Assembly (NCBI RefSeq): GCF_017352215.1
Contig: NZ_CP071444.1
Span: 434,001 to 498,000 of the forward strand
From: Alkalibacter rhizosphaerae
GTDB lineage: Bacteria > Bacillota > Clostridia > Eubacteriales > Alkalibacteraceae
Length of the DNA stretch: 64,000 nt
Direction: 5' to 3'
The notes below the pieces were generated by a model, which was not told the origin of the DNA, did not search any database, and was given only the letters and a program-made list of their open reading frames with translations. Below are positions 16,892 through 26,360 of the stretch, in pieces. Both the position numbers and the translations under genes were made by a program. Each line of letters starts with the position of its first letter. Position 1 is the stretch's first letter.

Positions 16892-17842
16892 TCACAATAC
16901 GCTGGCAATAGCCAGTAGACCAAACAGCGCAGCTGCTGTCCAAAATACCAATACGACTTTCCATTCGCCCCATCCAGACAACTCGAAATGATGATGGATC
17001 GGCGTCATTTTAAAGATCCGCTTGCCTTTGGTGGCTTTAAAGTACAGCACCTGGATCGCCACGGAAAGGGTTTCCAGAAAAAACACACCACCTCCAATGA
17101 GCAGGACCAAAGGCGCGCCAGACAAGACGATCAATGCACAAAGCCCGCCGCCTAAAGCCATGGATCCGGTATCCCCCATGAATACTTTCGCCGGATGTAT
17201 GTTGATCCGTAAAAATCCTCCTAGTGCTCCAACCAAAGCGGCTGCAAAAACGCCGATGGTGGACCATTCAAAAACCAGCCCCATGACAAGGAATATCAGA
17301 AACGCAAAAATAGAAACACCCGCCGCCAGTCCATCCAGACCGTCGGTCAAGTTCACGGCATTGACAAAAGACAAAACAACAAAAACTTGAAAGGGTATGT
17401 ACCAGAATCCAAGATCCCAGGATCGCTCCACGAAAGGGATCATGATGGTCGAACCGACTTTCGAATAGCCGATGATGGAAATGACGATAGCCAATACCAG
17501 TTGAAATGCGATCTTTTGCCAGGCACGAAGTCCCAAATTGCGCTTTAGCACTACTTTTATGTAGTCGTCAATGAATCCGATGGCCCCGAATCCTACAAAA
17601 GACAATACCACGATCGCCAATCGATAGTCTTTTGCAGCCAGGATCGCTGTCGGGATCAGCGCTCCCAAAATAAATACGATCCCCCCCATGGTAGGCGTAC
17701 CGCTTTTTGCCAAATGCCGTTGGGGTCCTTCTTCCCGTATGGTTTGCCCGAATTTCCATTTTCGAAGCAAGGGCAACACCATTGGTCCCATAACCAGGGA
17801 CAATGCCAAACCAAGAAGTCCACTCCAAATATATTGCGTCAT
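16892..17842 (-). CDS. mraY: Phospho-MurNAc-pentapeptide transferase MraY
   Basis: MraY transfers phospho-MurNAc-pentapeptide to undecaprenyl phosphate to form lipid I. The 316-residue protein is polytopic (about ten helices) and shows the key loops: HLAKSGTPTMGG, the metal-binding FIDDYIK, NAVNLTDGLDGLAAG, FMGDTGSMALGG and the MTPIHHHFELSGW histidine loop. It starts immediately after murF with an AGAAGGAAGAG site. Confidence 0.97.
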   Translation of the reverse strand: MTQYIWSGLLGLALSLVMGPMVLPLLRKWKFGQTIREEGPQRHLAKSGTPTMGGIVFILGALIPTAILAAKDYRLAIVVLSFVGFGAIGFIDDYIKVVLKRNLGLRAWQKIAFQLVLAIVISIIGYSKVGSTIMIPFVERSWDLGFWYIPFQVFVVLSFVNAVNLTDGLDGLAAGVSIFAFLIFLVMGLVFEWSTIGVFAAALVGALGGFLRINIHPAKVFMGDTGSMALGGGLCALIVLSGAPLVLLIGGGVFFLETLSVAIQVLYFKATKGKRIFKMTPIHHHFELSGWGEWKVVLVFWTAAALFGLLAIASVL

Positions 17843-19228
17843 TTACTCTTCCTTCTCTTTCATAATCTTTACCACTTCATCCAACTTCATTCCCCGAGAT
17901 CCCTTGACCAAAAACACTCCCGCCTGTCTCCAAAATGGCAGTAACGATTTCAGAAGGTCATCTCGTGTTGAAAAATATTTTGCATGATCGCTTTTCAATC
18001 CCAGGGTCAATGCCCCTTCTACATAATACAATGCGGCTTGACCATATGCAAATAGGTAGTCGATCCCTTGGTCGGCCAGATACGCTCCTACTTTTCGATG
18101 GTAATCCGGCCCTTCCGGTCCCATCTCCAACATATCCCCCAATATGGCAATGGTGGGAGCCGGCCCTTTGTACAATGCCAGCACATCCAGTGCACTTTCC
18201 ATGGACTGGGGATTTGCATTATACGAGTCGTCGATAAGGATCCGGGATCCCATGGTTTGGATCTCCATCCGGTTGTCCATGGGAACAAAAGCGTTCAACC
18301 CTGTCTGAATTTCTTCCTTTGATAGACCCATCATCCTGCCTATGGCGATACCGACCAGACAATTGTACACATTGTGTCTTCCGGGAAGTGTGAAAAAGTA
18401 GATGTCCTCTTGATCTTGATCCTTTTCTCTTACCGTCATGGTCAGACTGATGGCGTCCATTTCATAACTCGTACATGTCCAGTCCAGGTCCTCCCCCTCC
18501 AGACCAAATAGACAGGCGTGATACTTTCCAGGCGGCAATTGTCGCAGATATGGGTCATCGCCGTTGACAAGAGCCGTTTGATCCGGTCCCAGTGTGGAAA
18601 GAATCTCCGCTTTTGCTTTTAAAATATTTTCCCTGCTCCCCAACTGTTCCATATGGGCAGTCCCGATATTGGTGATGATGGCATAATCCGGTTTTGCGAT
18701 CTGAACCAAGGTTTCGATCTCTCCAAATCCGCTCATTCCCATTTCGAAGACCGCGACTTCTGTATCATCGTCCATGTCGAATACCATCAAGGGCATGCCG
18801 ATGTGATTGTTCTTGTTTCCACGAGTGCCGATGGTTTTGTACTTCTGGGACAAAACCTCAACCAGGATATTTTTTGTGGTGGTTTTGCCGCTGCTGCCCG
18901 TCAATGCGATGACGGGAACATCGAACAAAGCTCTATAATAGCTTGCCAGTCGTTGCAGCGCCTTTATGGTGTCATCCACCTGAATGATCGTCAATCCTTC
19001 AATGGGATCAACCGGCTGCTGGCAAAGGGCCGCCGACGCTCCCCCTTCTTTTGCCGATTTCAAATGAAGGTGACCGTCTGTTTTTTCACCGGGCAAGGCT
19101 ACAAACAGATCCCCCGCTTTTATTTGACGGGTGTCGATCTTGACGCCGGTGATCTCTTTTCCCAGATCCCCACCAGATGCGCTCCCGTTGATTACATTGC
19201 ATATTTTCTCAATTTTTATGGGTTTCAT
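17843..19228 (-). CDS. murF: UDP-MurNAc-tripeptide--D-Ala-D-Ala ligase
   Basis: MurF completes the cytoplasmic muramyl pentapeptide by adding D-Ala-D-Ala. The 461-residue protein has the ATP-binding loop LTGSSGKTTTKNILVEV, TNIGTAHMEQLGSRENILKAKAEI (with the carbamylated-lysine region) and IDDSYNANPQSM, which is diagnostic of MurF. It overlaps the murE end by 20 bases, and the ribosome site GGAG is rather distant, so translation is probably coupled to murE. Confidence 0.96.
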   Translation of the reverse strand: MKPIKIEKICNVINGSASGGDLGKEITGVKIDTRQIKAGDLFVALPGEKTDGHLHLKSAKEGGASAALCQQPVDPIEGLTIIQVDDTIKALQRLASYYRALFDVPVIALTGSSGKTTTKNILVEVLSQKYKTIGTRGNKNNHIGMPLMVFDMDDDTEVAVFEMGMSGFGEIETLVQIAKPDYAIITNIGTAHMEQLGSRENILKAKAEILSTLGPDQTALVNGDDPYLRQLPPGKYHACLFGLEGEDLDWTCTSYEMDAISLTMTVREKDQDQEDIYFFTLPGRHNVYNCLVGIAIGRMMGLSKEEIQTGLNAFVPMDNRMEIQTMGSRILIDDSYNANPQSMESALDVLALYKGPAPTIAILGDMLEMGPEGPDYHRKVGAYLADQGIDYLFAYGQAALYYVEGALTLGLKSDHAKYFSTRDDLLKSLLPFWRQAGVFLVKGSRGMKLDEVVKIMKEKEE

Positions 19229-20696
19229 TGCTATCTAATAACTCCTTTACAATGGCACGTTCATCAAAGGGCAGTTTCTTGTCGCCAATGATTTGAAGCG
19301 TTTCATGACCCTTGCCTGCAATCAGAACCAGATCCTCCGGCTTTGCCATTTTAAGCGCTTTGCCGATGGCGTCTTTCCGGTCTATTGACACTGTGTATTT
19401 ATGCATATATTTTTTCATGCCTTCTTCGATCTCTCCAATGATGGCCGACGGGTCTTCTCCTCTGGGATTGTCGGAGGTGACGATCACAAAATCGCTGTTT
19501 TCCACAGCGATGCTCCCCATAACTGGACGCTTCTGACGATCCCGGTCACCTCCGCAGCCAAATACGGTGATGATGCGACCCTGGGATGTTTCCCGTAAAG
19601 TTTTCAATACCTTTTCCAAACCATCCGGGGTATGTGCAAAATCGATGATGACGCCAAAACCTTCCGCCGTTTGGATCTTCTCCATTCGACCCCGGATGCC
19701 CTGCAGCCTTTTCGCCGATTCCATCATCCCTTCGATTTTCAACGATTCCATTTTGCCTGCCAACACGGCACTGGCCAAATTGTACATGTTGAAAGCTCCT
19801 ACCTGATTTGTGGAGATCTTTATGGATTCCATTCCACTTTTCAAAGAGAAAACACCTCCCTGATCTGTCAACTGATGGATGTTCAACAAAAATTCCCCAC
19901 CGATGTCCATCCCGAAGCCTATCGCTCTTGTCGACGTTTTCTTTAACCCTTCATGGATCCGGCGACCATAAGGATCATCCGTGTTGATGACTGCATAGAC
20001 CTGATTGTATCGAAAAAGCTTTTCTTTTGCAATAAAGTATTCTTCCATGGTATGGTGAAAATCCAAGTGGTCCTGGCTGATGTTGGTAAAAATACTGCCA
20101 TGAAAGGACACGTCTTCCACCCGGTACAAGGCCAACGCGTGGGAGGAAACCTCCATCAGACAGTACTCCGCCCCCAAATCTGCCATTTCCTTGAGTATTC
20201 CATGGATCTCCACGGATTCCGGTGTGGTATGGGTGGCTTGGCCTTCCCAGTTTTCAAAATAATTCCCCAAAGTGCCGATGATTCCAACTCTTCGACCTTG
20301 ATCCTCCAGCAGCTCCTTCAGAAAAAATGCCGTGCTGCTTTTTCCGTTGGTTCCGGTTATACCAATCACTTTCATTCTATTTGAAGGATATCCATGGTAA
20401 CAAGCAGCTGCCGCGCTCATGGCTCTTCGAACATCTTTTACCAAAATCACTGGAATGGAATTCTCCGATGCCGTACGCTCCAATGCATTTCTATTTTCTG
20501 AAACGACAGCTACTGCCCCTCTACGAACAGCATCTTCAATATAGGCATTGCCATCGGCCTGAAATCCGCCAATGGCAAAGAATACATCTCCTTTTTTACA
20601 TGTTCTGGAATCATAACACAAGCCTGCAGCATCGATTTGCCCATCTCCATGAAACCATTCCATGTGGACCTTCTGGAACAGTACGCTTAGTTTCAT
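19209..20696 (-). CDS. murE: UDP-MurNAc-tripeptide synthetase, meso-DAP specific
   Basis: MurE adds the third amino acid of the stem peptide. The 495-residue protein has the ATP loop GITGTNGKSST, ISQDHLDFHHTMEEYFIAKEKLF and, importantly, the DNPR motif (TSDNPRGEDP) that reads meso-diaminopimelate rather than lysine. This agrees with lysA in the same window and predicts a DAP-type wall. Start 20696 overlaps the transpeptidase gene by four bases. Confidence 0.96.
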   Translation of the reverse strand: MKLSVLFQKVHMEWFHGDGQIDAAGLCYDSRTCKKGDVFFAIGGFQADGNAYIEDAVRRGAVAVVSENRNALERTASENSIPVILVKDVRRAMSAAAACYHGYPSNRMKVIGITGTNGKSSTAFFLKELLEDQGRRVGIIGTLGNYFENWEGQATHTTPESVEIHGILKEMADLGAEYCLMEVSSHALALYRVEDVSFHGSIFTNISQDHLDFHHTMEEYFIAKEKLFRYNQVYAVINTDDPYGRRIHEGLKKTSTRAIGFGMDIGGEFLLNIHQLTDQGGVFSLKSGMESIKISTNQVGAFNMYNLASAVLAGKMESLKIEGMMESAKRLQGIRGRMEKIQTAEGFGVIIDFAHTPDGLEKVLKTLRETSQGRIITVFGCGGDRDRQKRPVMGSIAVENSDFVIVTSDNPRGEDPSAIIGEIEEGMKKYMHKYTVSIDRKDAIGKALKMAKPEDLVLIAGKGHETLQIIGDKKLPFDERAIVKELLDSNETHKN

Positions 20697-22894
20697 TCTT
20701 CCACCTCAATGTCGTTATCCGGCAAATGTTCAAAGACGACGGAAATGATGCTTCCCCTTGGCACGATAGTACCGGCTTCCGGTTCCTGCATTACAGCAAA
20801 ACCGCCTGTTCCTTGAAAATCCATGATCAAGCCTCTCTGCTCCAGCATCGCAGATGCATTGTGGACCGTCAAGTCCAGTACATTGGGAACAGAAATCAAA
20901 TCGTCACTTTCACCAAGTATTTGTCCCACTTCCAAAGTGATCTTCGTGTTTTCTTCCATTCTGGCTCCAGGGTTTGGCTCTTGATCCAAAACCCCGATCC
21001 CATTGCCGGAGTCCGTTCCGTTCAACTCATAAGATACACCTAGATTGTTCAAGATTTCCTTCGCTGTGGAAATGTCCAGATTTCGAAGATCCGGTACGAT
21101 GTCCGTTCGACCAAAATCAACCGCATCTCCAACCGGAACATTCATGTACTTCAAAATATCGGTGATTATTTCCACGGCCGGTACTCCAGCAGTACTGGAT
21201 CCTGTCACGCTGCCGCCGGTCAATGCTTTCGACGGTTCATCGACGATCACAAGCAAACTGATCTTTGGATCATCCACTGGTGCAAATCCGAAAAAAGAAG
21301 TTATGTACAGCTCATTGGAATACGCTCCATCGACGATCTTCTGCGCTGTCCCCGTCTTGCCGCCCATGGAAAACCCTTGGGTCTTGCTGGACATGGAGGC
21401 AGATTCCAAAATCACATTCTCCATTGCTTCTTTAAGCCCGTCTGCTGTCTTTTTTGATATGATTTTTCTGGACACGTCGGTCAGATAGGATTCAATGACC
21501 TCTTCTGTCTCGCTGGATCTTGTTTCCTTGACGACCGTCGGTTTGATATAATCGCCGCCATTGACAATGGCTGACAAGGCAGTGATCAATTGGATCGGCG
21601 TTACACCGATCCCCTGGCCAAAGGATTTGGTGGCATAATCCACCTTGTTGATATTCTCATTGACCGGTACGATCCCGTATTGTTCTCCGTCCAGTTGGAT
21701 CCCGGTCCGATCTCCAAATCCAAAATTATATACATATTGATAAAACGTATCCGGATTCATGCGGAGGATCGTCTCCACCAGTACCGGATTGCATGAATTG
21801 GATATGGCTTCCAAGAACGTCTCGTTTTCGTGGCCTCTGGGATAGATATGGCAGCGTATACGGACCCCGTCCACCATGATGAACCCTTCGTCGTAAAATG
21901 CACTGTCCGGTCGCACTACGCCTTCTTCCAAGGCTGCAGCACCTGTGATCACCTTGAAAGTGGAGCCCGGTTCAAAATTGTAGCTTACAGAAGGATTGTT
22001 CCACATGATCTGTTGTTGTTCTCCAAGGTTTTTCCCTTCCAACTCCTTGACCAGGGCATCCTTGATCTCCTGGGTCACCGTACGCGGATCATTCAAGTCG
22101 TAATCCGGATTAGCACTCATGCCCAGTACCTCTCCTGTACCGGGATCCATGGCAATGGCGATGACACGTTTTGCACCAGTATCGGTCAACAGCTTCTCCG
22201 AAGCAGACTCCAAATAATGCTGGATGATGCTATCCAAGGTCAAGACGACATGATTTCCAGGCTTGGCGGGGATCAGGATCTGATATCCGGAAGGGACACG
22301 TTGATTTTTTCCATCTTTTTCATAGACAAGTACTCCGTCTTCACCTCTCAGATCATGATCAAAGATCCGCTCGATCCCATAAAGTCCTTGATGGTCCGTT
22401 CCTGTAAATCCCAAGACATAGGATGCAAAATTTCCATTTGTGTAATATCGCTTCTTGTCTTCCGAGATCTCCACACCGGCGATCTGTTGGTCTTTGATCA
22501 AAAAAGCTTTTTCATTGTCCACTTTTCTGGCGATCAATACCAGGGAGCGAGTTTCATCCCTGCATTTTTCGATGGTCTCCTCCAAATCGAGCTGGAGGAT
22601 CTCACTCAAATAAGTTCCGGTCGCTTCCGGATCTTCCAATGCATCCGGTCTTGCGTATACACTGCTGGCAGATGCATCCTGGGCCAGCACATTTCCGTTG
22701 CGGTCATAGATATTTCCTCTGGACGCCGTTACCGGGATCTCCCCCATTAATTGGTTGATCTGTGCATCCGACAATTCCATGGATTGATATGCTTGGATAT
22801 ATGTAAGTCTTGCTGCAAGTACGACAAAAAGTATTGAAAAAACAAAAAAGGCAAAAATCAGCCTTTTTTTTCTTCGTAGTTGATACAGGGACAT
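20693..22894 (-). CDS. Class B penicillin-binding protein with PASTA domains (SpoVD/PBP2 type)
   Basis: A 733-residue transpeptidase anchored by one N-terminal helix (RLIFAFFVFSILFVVLAARL). The dimerisation domain holds ASRGNIYDRNG near residue 57; the catalytic motifs are SxxK at S311 (EPGSTFK), SxN at S367 (NSCN) and KTGT at 513-516. Two PASTA repeats follow, about 595-655 and 660-725, before an acidic tail. The cluster position corresponds to both ftsI/pbpB and spoVD; PASTA repeats are seen in both groups, so sporulation versus vegetative role is undecided. ATATGGAGG gives a strong start at 22894. Confidence 0.92.
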   Translation of the reverse strand: MSLYQLRRKKRLIFAFFVFSILFVVLAARLTYIQAYQSMELSDAQINQLMGEIPVTASRGNIYDRNGNVLAQDASASSVYARPDALEDPEATGTYLSEILQLDLEETIEKCRDETRSLVLIARKVDNEKAFLIKDQQIAGVEISEDKKRYYTNGNFASYVLGFTGTDHQGLYGIERIFDHDLRGEDGVLVYEKDGKNQRVPSGYQILIPAKPGNHVVLTLDSIIQHYLESASEKLLTDTGAKRVIAIAMDPGTGEVLGMSANPDYDLNDPRTVTQEIKDALVKELEGKNLGEQQQIMWNNPSVSYNFEPGSTFKVITGAAALEEGVVRPDSAFYDEGFIMVDGVRIRCHIYPRGHENETFLEAISNSCNPVLVETILRMNPDTFYQYVYNFGFGDRTGIQLDGEQYGIVPVNENINKVDYATKSFGQGIGVTPIQLITALSAIVNGGDYIKPTVVKETRSSETEEVIESYLTDVSRKIISKKTADGLKEAMENVILESASMSSKTQGFSMGGKTGTAQKIVDGAYSNELYITSFFGFAPVDDPKISLLVIVDEPSKALTGGSVTGSSTAGVPAVEIITDILKYMNVPVGDAVDFGRTDIVPDLRNLDISTAKEILNNLGVSYELNGTDSGNGIGVLDQEPNPGARMEENTKITLEVGQILGESDDLISVPNVLDLTVHNASAMLEQRGLIMDFQGTGGFAVMQEPEAGTIVPRGSIISVVFEHLPDNDIEVEE

Positions 22895-22909
22895 AATCAG
22901 ACCTCCATA

Positions 22910-23374
22910 TCAGTTGATCAATTTTGCGATCCAAGAAACCAGTTTGCTTTGGGATGCTACCGAAACTGTTTTTACAGCATTTCCTTCCGCTGTTCGTACT
23001 CCTTCGTTGATGGCGAGATACGTATATTGGTCACTGGCAGGTTCTACCATGCCCAGCACGCTTTTTGCATAATTCTCGATATGATTCAAGTCCAAACTGG
23101 ATACGATCTGACCTTCCTTGGAATCGTTGATCATCTGAATTTCTTTTAAGTCTTTCTCCATTTGAACGATATCCTGATTTACAGCATTGATCCGAGAGTA
23201 TTGGTACAATACACCCATCCCCATGAAAAACAGCACGAAAACCATCATCAGACATTTGGCCTTGGTCATGGGTTTCATCCGTTGTTTTTTTTCGTATTTG
23301 TTTCGAATGCGCGTAATAGCGATATCGTCGTCTTCCAGATAGTAATTATATAGTTTTTTCTCGGATATGACCAT
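22910..23374 (-). CDS. ftsL: FtsL/DivIC-like septum protein
   Basis: A 154-residue bitopic protein: basic cytoplasmic segment, one membrane helix at about residues 38-58 (AKCLMMVFVLFFMGMGVLYQY), then a coiled coil (NQDIVQMEKDLKEIQMINDSKEGQI). This matches FtsL/DivIC septum initiators, which pair through the coiled coil and recruit FtsQ. The gene symbol rests on its place between rsmH and the transpeptidase; sequence alone cannot separate FtsL from DivIC. Confidence 0.82.
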   Translation of the reverse strand: MVISEKKLYNYYLEDDDIAITRIRNKYEKKQRMKPMTKAKCLMMVFVLFFMGMGVLYQYSRINAVNQDIVQMEKDLKEIQMINDSKEGQIVSSLDLNHIENYAKSVLGMVEPASDQYTYLAINEGVRTAEGNAVKTVSVASQSKLVSWIAKLIN

Positions 23375-23391
23375 ACCCTACACCCCTTGAT

Positions 23392-24327
23392 TTAAATTTT
23401 TTCTGCAATTCTTAGTTTGGCACTTCTCGCTCTTGCATTGGATTCCAGTTCTTCCTGTCCTGCCACGATCGGTTTTCGGGTTATGATTTTGATGGTTGCT
23501 TCCTTCCCGCAACGGCACACAGGAAAATCTGGCGGACAAGTGCATGGATTTTGCAAGCTCTTGTATTTGTTTTTGATGATCCGGTCTTCCAGAGAATGGA
23601 ATGTTATGATGGCCAGTCTGCCACCGGTTTTCAAACTCTTTACTGCATCTTCCACCGTTTGTTCCAATATTTCCAGCTCTTGGTTGACTTCGATTCGGAT
23701 CGCCTGAAAAGTTCTTCTTGCCGGATGAGGTCCCACACGGCGAAATTTTGCAGGAATGGCGGATTTGATGATCTCCGCCAATTGGGTCGTCGTATCAATG
23801 GGTTTCTTCGAACGTGCTTCTACTATAAATGAAGCGATCCTTTTTGCGAATTTTTCTTCTCCGTACTGTCGAATCACTTTTTCCAGGGAGGCCAAGTCGT
23901 ATTCATTGACCACATGGTATGCGGTGATCCTTTGTCGATCGTCCATTCGCATGTCCAGTTTTGCGGTGTTGTGGTATGAAAATCCTCGATCCACATCATC
24001 CAATTGGAAAGAACTCACACCCAGATCCAATAAGATGCCATCCACCTTGTCCGGTGCGTGTTGTTCCACGATGGCGGCCATGTTTCGAAAATTATCACGG
24101 ACAAAAACGGTTTTACAAGTCACACCGAGAAGTCGCTGTTTCGCTCTCTCCAATGCATATGCATCCTGATCGATGCCGATAAGCACACCCTCTTTGCCAA
24201 GCTTGCTGCATATGGCCAAGCTGTGTCCCCCTCCTCCAAGGGTACCGTCGATGTAAACGCCATCTGCCTTTATGTCCAAACCTTCCAGGCATTCGTCCAA
24301 TAAAACGCTTTCATGTTTTAAATCCAT
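23392..24327 (-). CDS. rsmH: 16S rRNA (cytosine1402-N4)-methyltransferase RsmH
   Basis: RsmH (MraW) methylates N4 of C1402 in 16S rRNA. The 311-residue protein begins MDLKHESVLLDECLEGL and has the SAM loop DGTLGGGGHS, LLDLGVSSFQLDDVDRGFSY and the C-terminal TFHSLEDRIIKNKY. Start 24327 is preferred because TATAGGTGA lies at the right distance; a GTG at 24336 is an alternative, adding three residues. It follows mraZ directly. Confidence 0.96.
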   Translation of the reverse strand: MDLKHESVLLDECLEGLDIKADGVYIDGTLGGGGHSLAICSKLGKEGVLIGIDQDAYALERAKQRLLGVTCKTVFVRDNFRNMAAIVEQHAPDKVDGILLDLGVSSFQLDDVDRGFSYHNTAKLDMRMDDRQRITAYHVVNEYDLASLEKVIRQYGEEKFAKRIASFIVEARSKKPIDTTTQLAEIIKSAIPAKFRRVGPHPARRTFQAIRIEVNQELEILEQTVEDAVKSLKTGGRLAIITFHSLEDRIIKNKYKSLQNPCTCPPDFPVCRCGKEATIKIITRKPIVAGQEELESNARARSAKLRIAEKI

Positions 24328-24336
24328 GGTTTTCAC

Positions 24337-24768
24337 CTATATCCCCAACATGGCCATTTTTTCAGCAATGGCATCATAACTAAGATCGTCTTCCTGATTG
24401 TAATCCACCCAGTTGGTTTTGCTCCAGATCTCCAATCGTCCGGAAACGCCGATGACGTAGGTGTCTTTATCTATTTGCGCATACTCGCGCAGATTATTCG
24501 GGATCATGATCCTTCCTTGTTTGTCCAGTGCGCACTCAGCTGCACCTGCGAAGAAGAATCGGGAAAAAGCGCGGGCATCTTTGCTGGAAATGGGAAGGGT
24601 ACGAAGTTTCTCCTCGAATTTTTCCCACTCATCTTCCGGAAACACAAAAAGACATTTATCGAGTCCTTTGGTAACGATAAACACTTCTCCTAATTTGTCT
24701 CTAAATTTCGATGGTACGATCAATCTTCCCTTGACGTCCAAGCTATGTTGATACTCGCCAATGAACAT
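24337..24768 (-). CDS. mraZ: Transcriptional regulator MraZ
   Basis: MraZ is a ring-forming SpoVT/AbrB-fold DNA-binding protein that controls its own division/wall operon. The 143-residue protein contains two copies of the MraZ fold with DxxxR motifs ([19 protein letters not shown] and [19 protein letters not shown]). It is the first gene of the dcw cluster, with a strong promoter and tandem TGG boxes immediately upstream at 24771-24817, so auto-regulation is strongly suggested by the sequence. AGGTGGGAAC is the ribosome site and doubles as a box. Confidence 0.96.
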   Translation of the reverse strand: MFIGEYQHSLDVKGRLIVPSKFRDKLGEVFIVTKGLDKCLFVFPEDEWEKFEEKLRTLPISSKDARAFSRFFFAGAAECALDKQGRIMIPNNLREYAQIDKDTYVIGVSGRLEIWSKTNWVDYNQEDDLSYDAIAEKMAMLGI

Positions 24769-24770
24769 GT

Positions 24771-24817
24771 TCCCACCTCAATCCCCACTATACTCCACAT
24801 TATACCACTATCCCCCA
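24771..24817 (-). promoter_or_regulatory. MraZ boxes, 10-bp-spaced TGG repeats
   Basis: On the minus strand the repeats TGGGG, TGGTA, TGGAG and TGGGG begin at 24817, 24807, 24797 and 24787, exactly one helical turn apart, with a fifth TGGGA at 24775 inside the ribosome site. MraZ proteins are known to bind direct repeats of TGGGN near the mraZ promoter. The repeats cover the spacer, the -10 box and the start region, so binding should block RNA polymerase. Confidence 0.85.
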
Positions 24818-24827
24818 CTATGTACAA
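24799..24827 (-). promoter_or_regulatory. dcw operon promoter
   Basis: TTGTAC (24822-24827), 17-base spacer, TATAAT (24799-24804) on the minus strand. Predicted transcription start is near 24792, giving a leader of about two dozen bases before mraZ. Confidence 0.88.
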
Positions 24828-24854
24828 TAAATTTTGGGATTTTTAGAATAATTA

Positions 24855-24885
24855 TAAAAAAAACCCGACTTTGACAGTCGGGTTG
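24855..24885 (-). terminator. Terminator after lgt
   Basis: Minus-strand stem AACCCGACT / AGTCGGGTT (24876-24884 with 24862-24870) followed by a run of eight T. It separates lgt from the dcw promoter. Confidence 0.93.
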
Positions 24886-24900
24886 GTTTTCTTCTTATTT

Positions 24901-25656
24901 CTAAAGCAATTTTTGATCTCGTCTTCGTTTTTTTAACAGCAGGGTACACACAACGATGATCCCAAAACTGATCAGTTGTGCCACCCTCATGTTCATGAAC
25001 ATCAAGCTGTCGGTACGCAATCCTTCAATAAAAAACCGTCCTGTGGAGTAGAAAATGCCATAAAGCAGAATCAGTTCGCCCTCCACTTTCTTTTTTCCCC
25101 GCTCGAAATACAGCAAAAGAAACAAAACCAGCAGATTCCATATAGATTCGTAAAGGAAAGTAGGATGTACCTGGATCAGTCCTTTTGCCGGATCATTGAC
25201 GGTGATCGCCCAAGGCAGATCCGTTTCCCTTCCATGGGCTTCCTGGTTAAAAAAGTTTCCCCATCTTCCAATGGCTTGCCCCAGGGGGAACGCCGGTGCA
25301 AATACATCCAGCACCGTCCAAAAATGAAGTTTCTTCAACCGACAGACCACATAACCGGCAATAAAAGCACCAATAAGTCCTCCGTGAATGGCCAATCCGC
25401 CCTCCCAGATCATGAAGATCTCTCGGGGATATTTTATATAATACTGCCACTCAAACACCACATAATAAAGACGGGCACCAATCATGGCGGCAGGAACACT
25501 GACCAGGACGATGTCGAGGATATCGTCGGCAATGATCCCCTTTTTCTTTCCTCTATATGTTGCTATGGCGATTCCAATTAGTATGGCTGCCGATATCAGA
25601 ACGCCATACCATCGGATCTCTAATCCAAAAATTCGAAAAGCTATCGGGTCCGGCAT
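24901..25656 (-). CDS. lgt: Prolipoprotein diacylglyceryl transferase
   Basis: Lgt transfers diacylglycerol from phosphatidylglycerol to the lipobox cysteine of prolipoproteins. The 251-residue polytopic protein shows IRWYGVLI near the N-terminus, the GGLAIHGG loop, the Lgt signature GRWGNFFNQEAHG and HPTFLYESIWNL, then FFIEGLRTDSL. It is a single-gene unit with its own promoter and terminator; AGGAGGGG precedes ATG 25656. Confidence 0.96.
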   Translation of the reverse strand: MPDPIAFRIFGLEIRWYGVLISAAILIGIAIATYRGKKKGIIADDILDIVLVSVPAAMIGARLYYVVFEWQYYIKYPREIFMIWEGGLAIHGGLIGAFIAGYVVCRLKKLHFWTVLDVFAPAFPLGQAIGRWGNFFNQEAHGRETDLPWAITVNDPAKGLIQVHPTFLYESIWNLLVLFLLLYFERGKKKVEGELILLYGIFYSTGRFFIEGLRTDSLMFMNMRVAQLISFGIIVVCTLLLKKRRRDQKLL

Positions 25657-25692
25657 GCAACCCCTCCTGTCCTTGTTTCATTCTATTCCATT

Positions 25693-25721
25693 ATTATATC
25701 CAGTTGATAGTTTTGTTACAA
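25693..25721 (-). promoter_or_regulatory. lgt promoter
   Basis: TTGTAA (25716-25721), 17-base spacer, TATAAT (25693-25698) on the minus strand, about 35 bases before the lgt start. The -35 box overlaps the T-tract side of the pduL terminator. Confidence 0.8.
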
Positions 25722-25748
25722 GAAAAAAGCCCTGTTTTAACAGGGCTT
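25720..25748 (-). terminator. Terminator after pduL
   Basis: Minus-strand hairpin AAGCCCTGTT-AAAACAGGGCTT followed by TTTTT, 15 bases after the pduL stop. Confidence 0.9.
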
Positions 25749-25762
25749 AAGAAAGGATTAAG

Positions 25763-26332
25763 TTATAGGATCTCCACCAGCTGACCGTTGGAAACTCCTG
25801 CTGCATTGCCTTCTTCTACATCTACGTGCATCTCCAAGGCATACTTGTCGCTTACACGAACCAATACGTTGGAAAAGATCAGTCCACGCTTCCCGCCTAC
25901 TTGCACTTGAACCTCGTCTTTATCCTTCAGTCCGAATTCCTTTGCATCATCCGTGTGCATATGAATGTGTCTAGAAGCAACAATGGCTCCTTGACCGATT
26001 TCCACAGAACCTTTGGGACCATCGATTTTTATGCCGGGTGAATCTGCAATGTCTCCGCTGTCTCGCACGGGCGGTTTGATCCCCAATGCATAACTGTCGG
26101 ACACGGAAATTTCCAATTGGGTTTGGGGTCTCGTGGGTCCCAGGATCCGAACCCCTTTTATGGTTCCCTTGGGTCCGGAAACATCCACTTTTTCTTCACA
26201 TGCATATTGTCCTGGTTGAGACAAGTCCTTCATGGGCGTCAACTCGTAATTTGCTCCAAACAACGTTTCCAAGTCCTCTGGCGACAAATGGATGTGTCGG
26301 TTGGACATGGCGATGGGTACTAGTTTTTTCAT
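25763..26332 (-). CDS. pduL: Phosphate acyltransferase PduL
   Basis: PduL interconverts acyl-CoA and acyl phosphate (propionyl or acetyl). The 189-residue protein has both histidine-rich metal sites of the family: SNRHIHLS near residue 12 and ASRHIHMHTDDA near residue 120, with the repeated beta-barrel pattern (GPTRPQTQLEISVSD). No microcompartment genes or encapsulation peptide-like N-terminal extension are visible, so this is probably a soluble phosphotransacetylase. It is a stand-alone unit; a kinase-like partner at 49756-50952 is 23 kb away. Start 26332 follows TTGGAGGT. Confidence 0.92.
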   Translation of the reverse strand: MKKLVPIAMSNRHIHLSPEDLETLFGANYELTPMKDLSQPGQYACEEKVDVSGPKGTIKGVRILGPTRPQTQLEISVSDSYALGIKPPVRDSGDIADSPGIKIDGPKGSVEIGQGAIVASRHIHMHTDDAKEFGLKDKDEVQVQVGGKRGLIFSNVLVRVSDKYALEMHVDVEEGNAAGVSNGQLVEIL

Positions 26333-26360
26333 TATTAACCTCCAAGATTTAATATTTATC

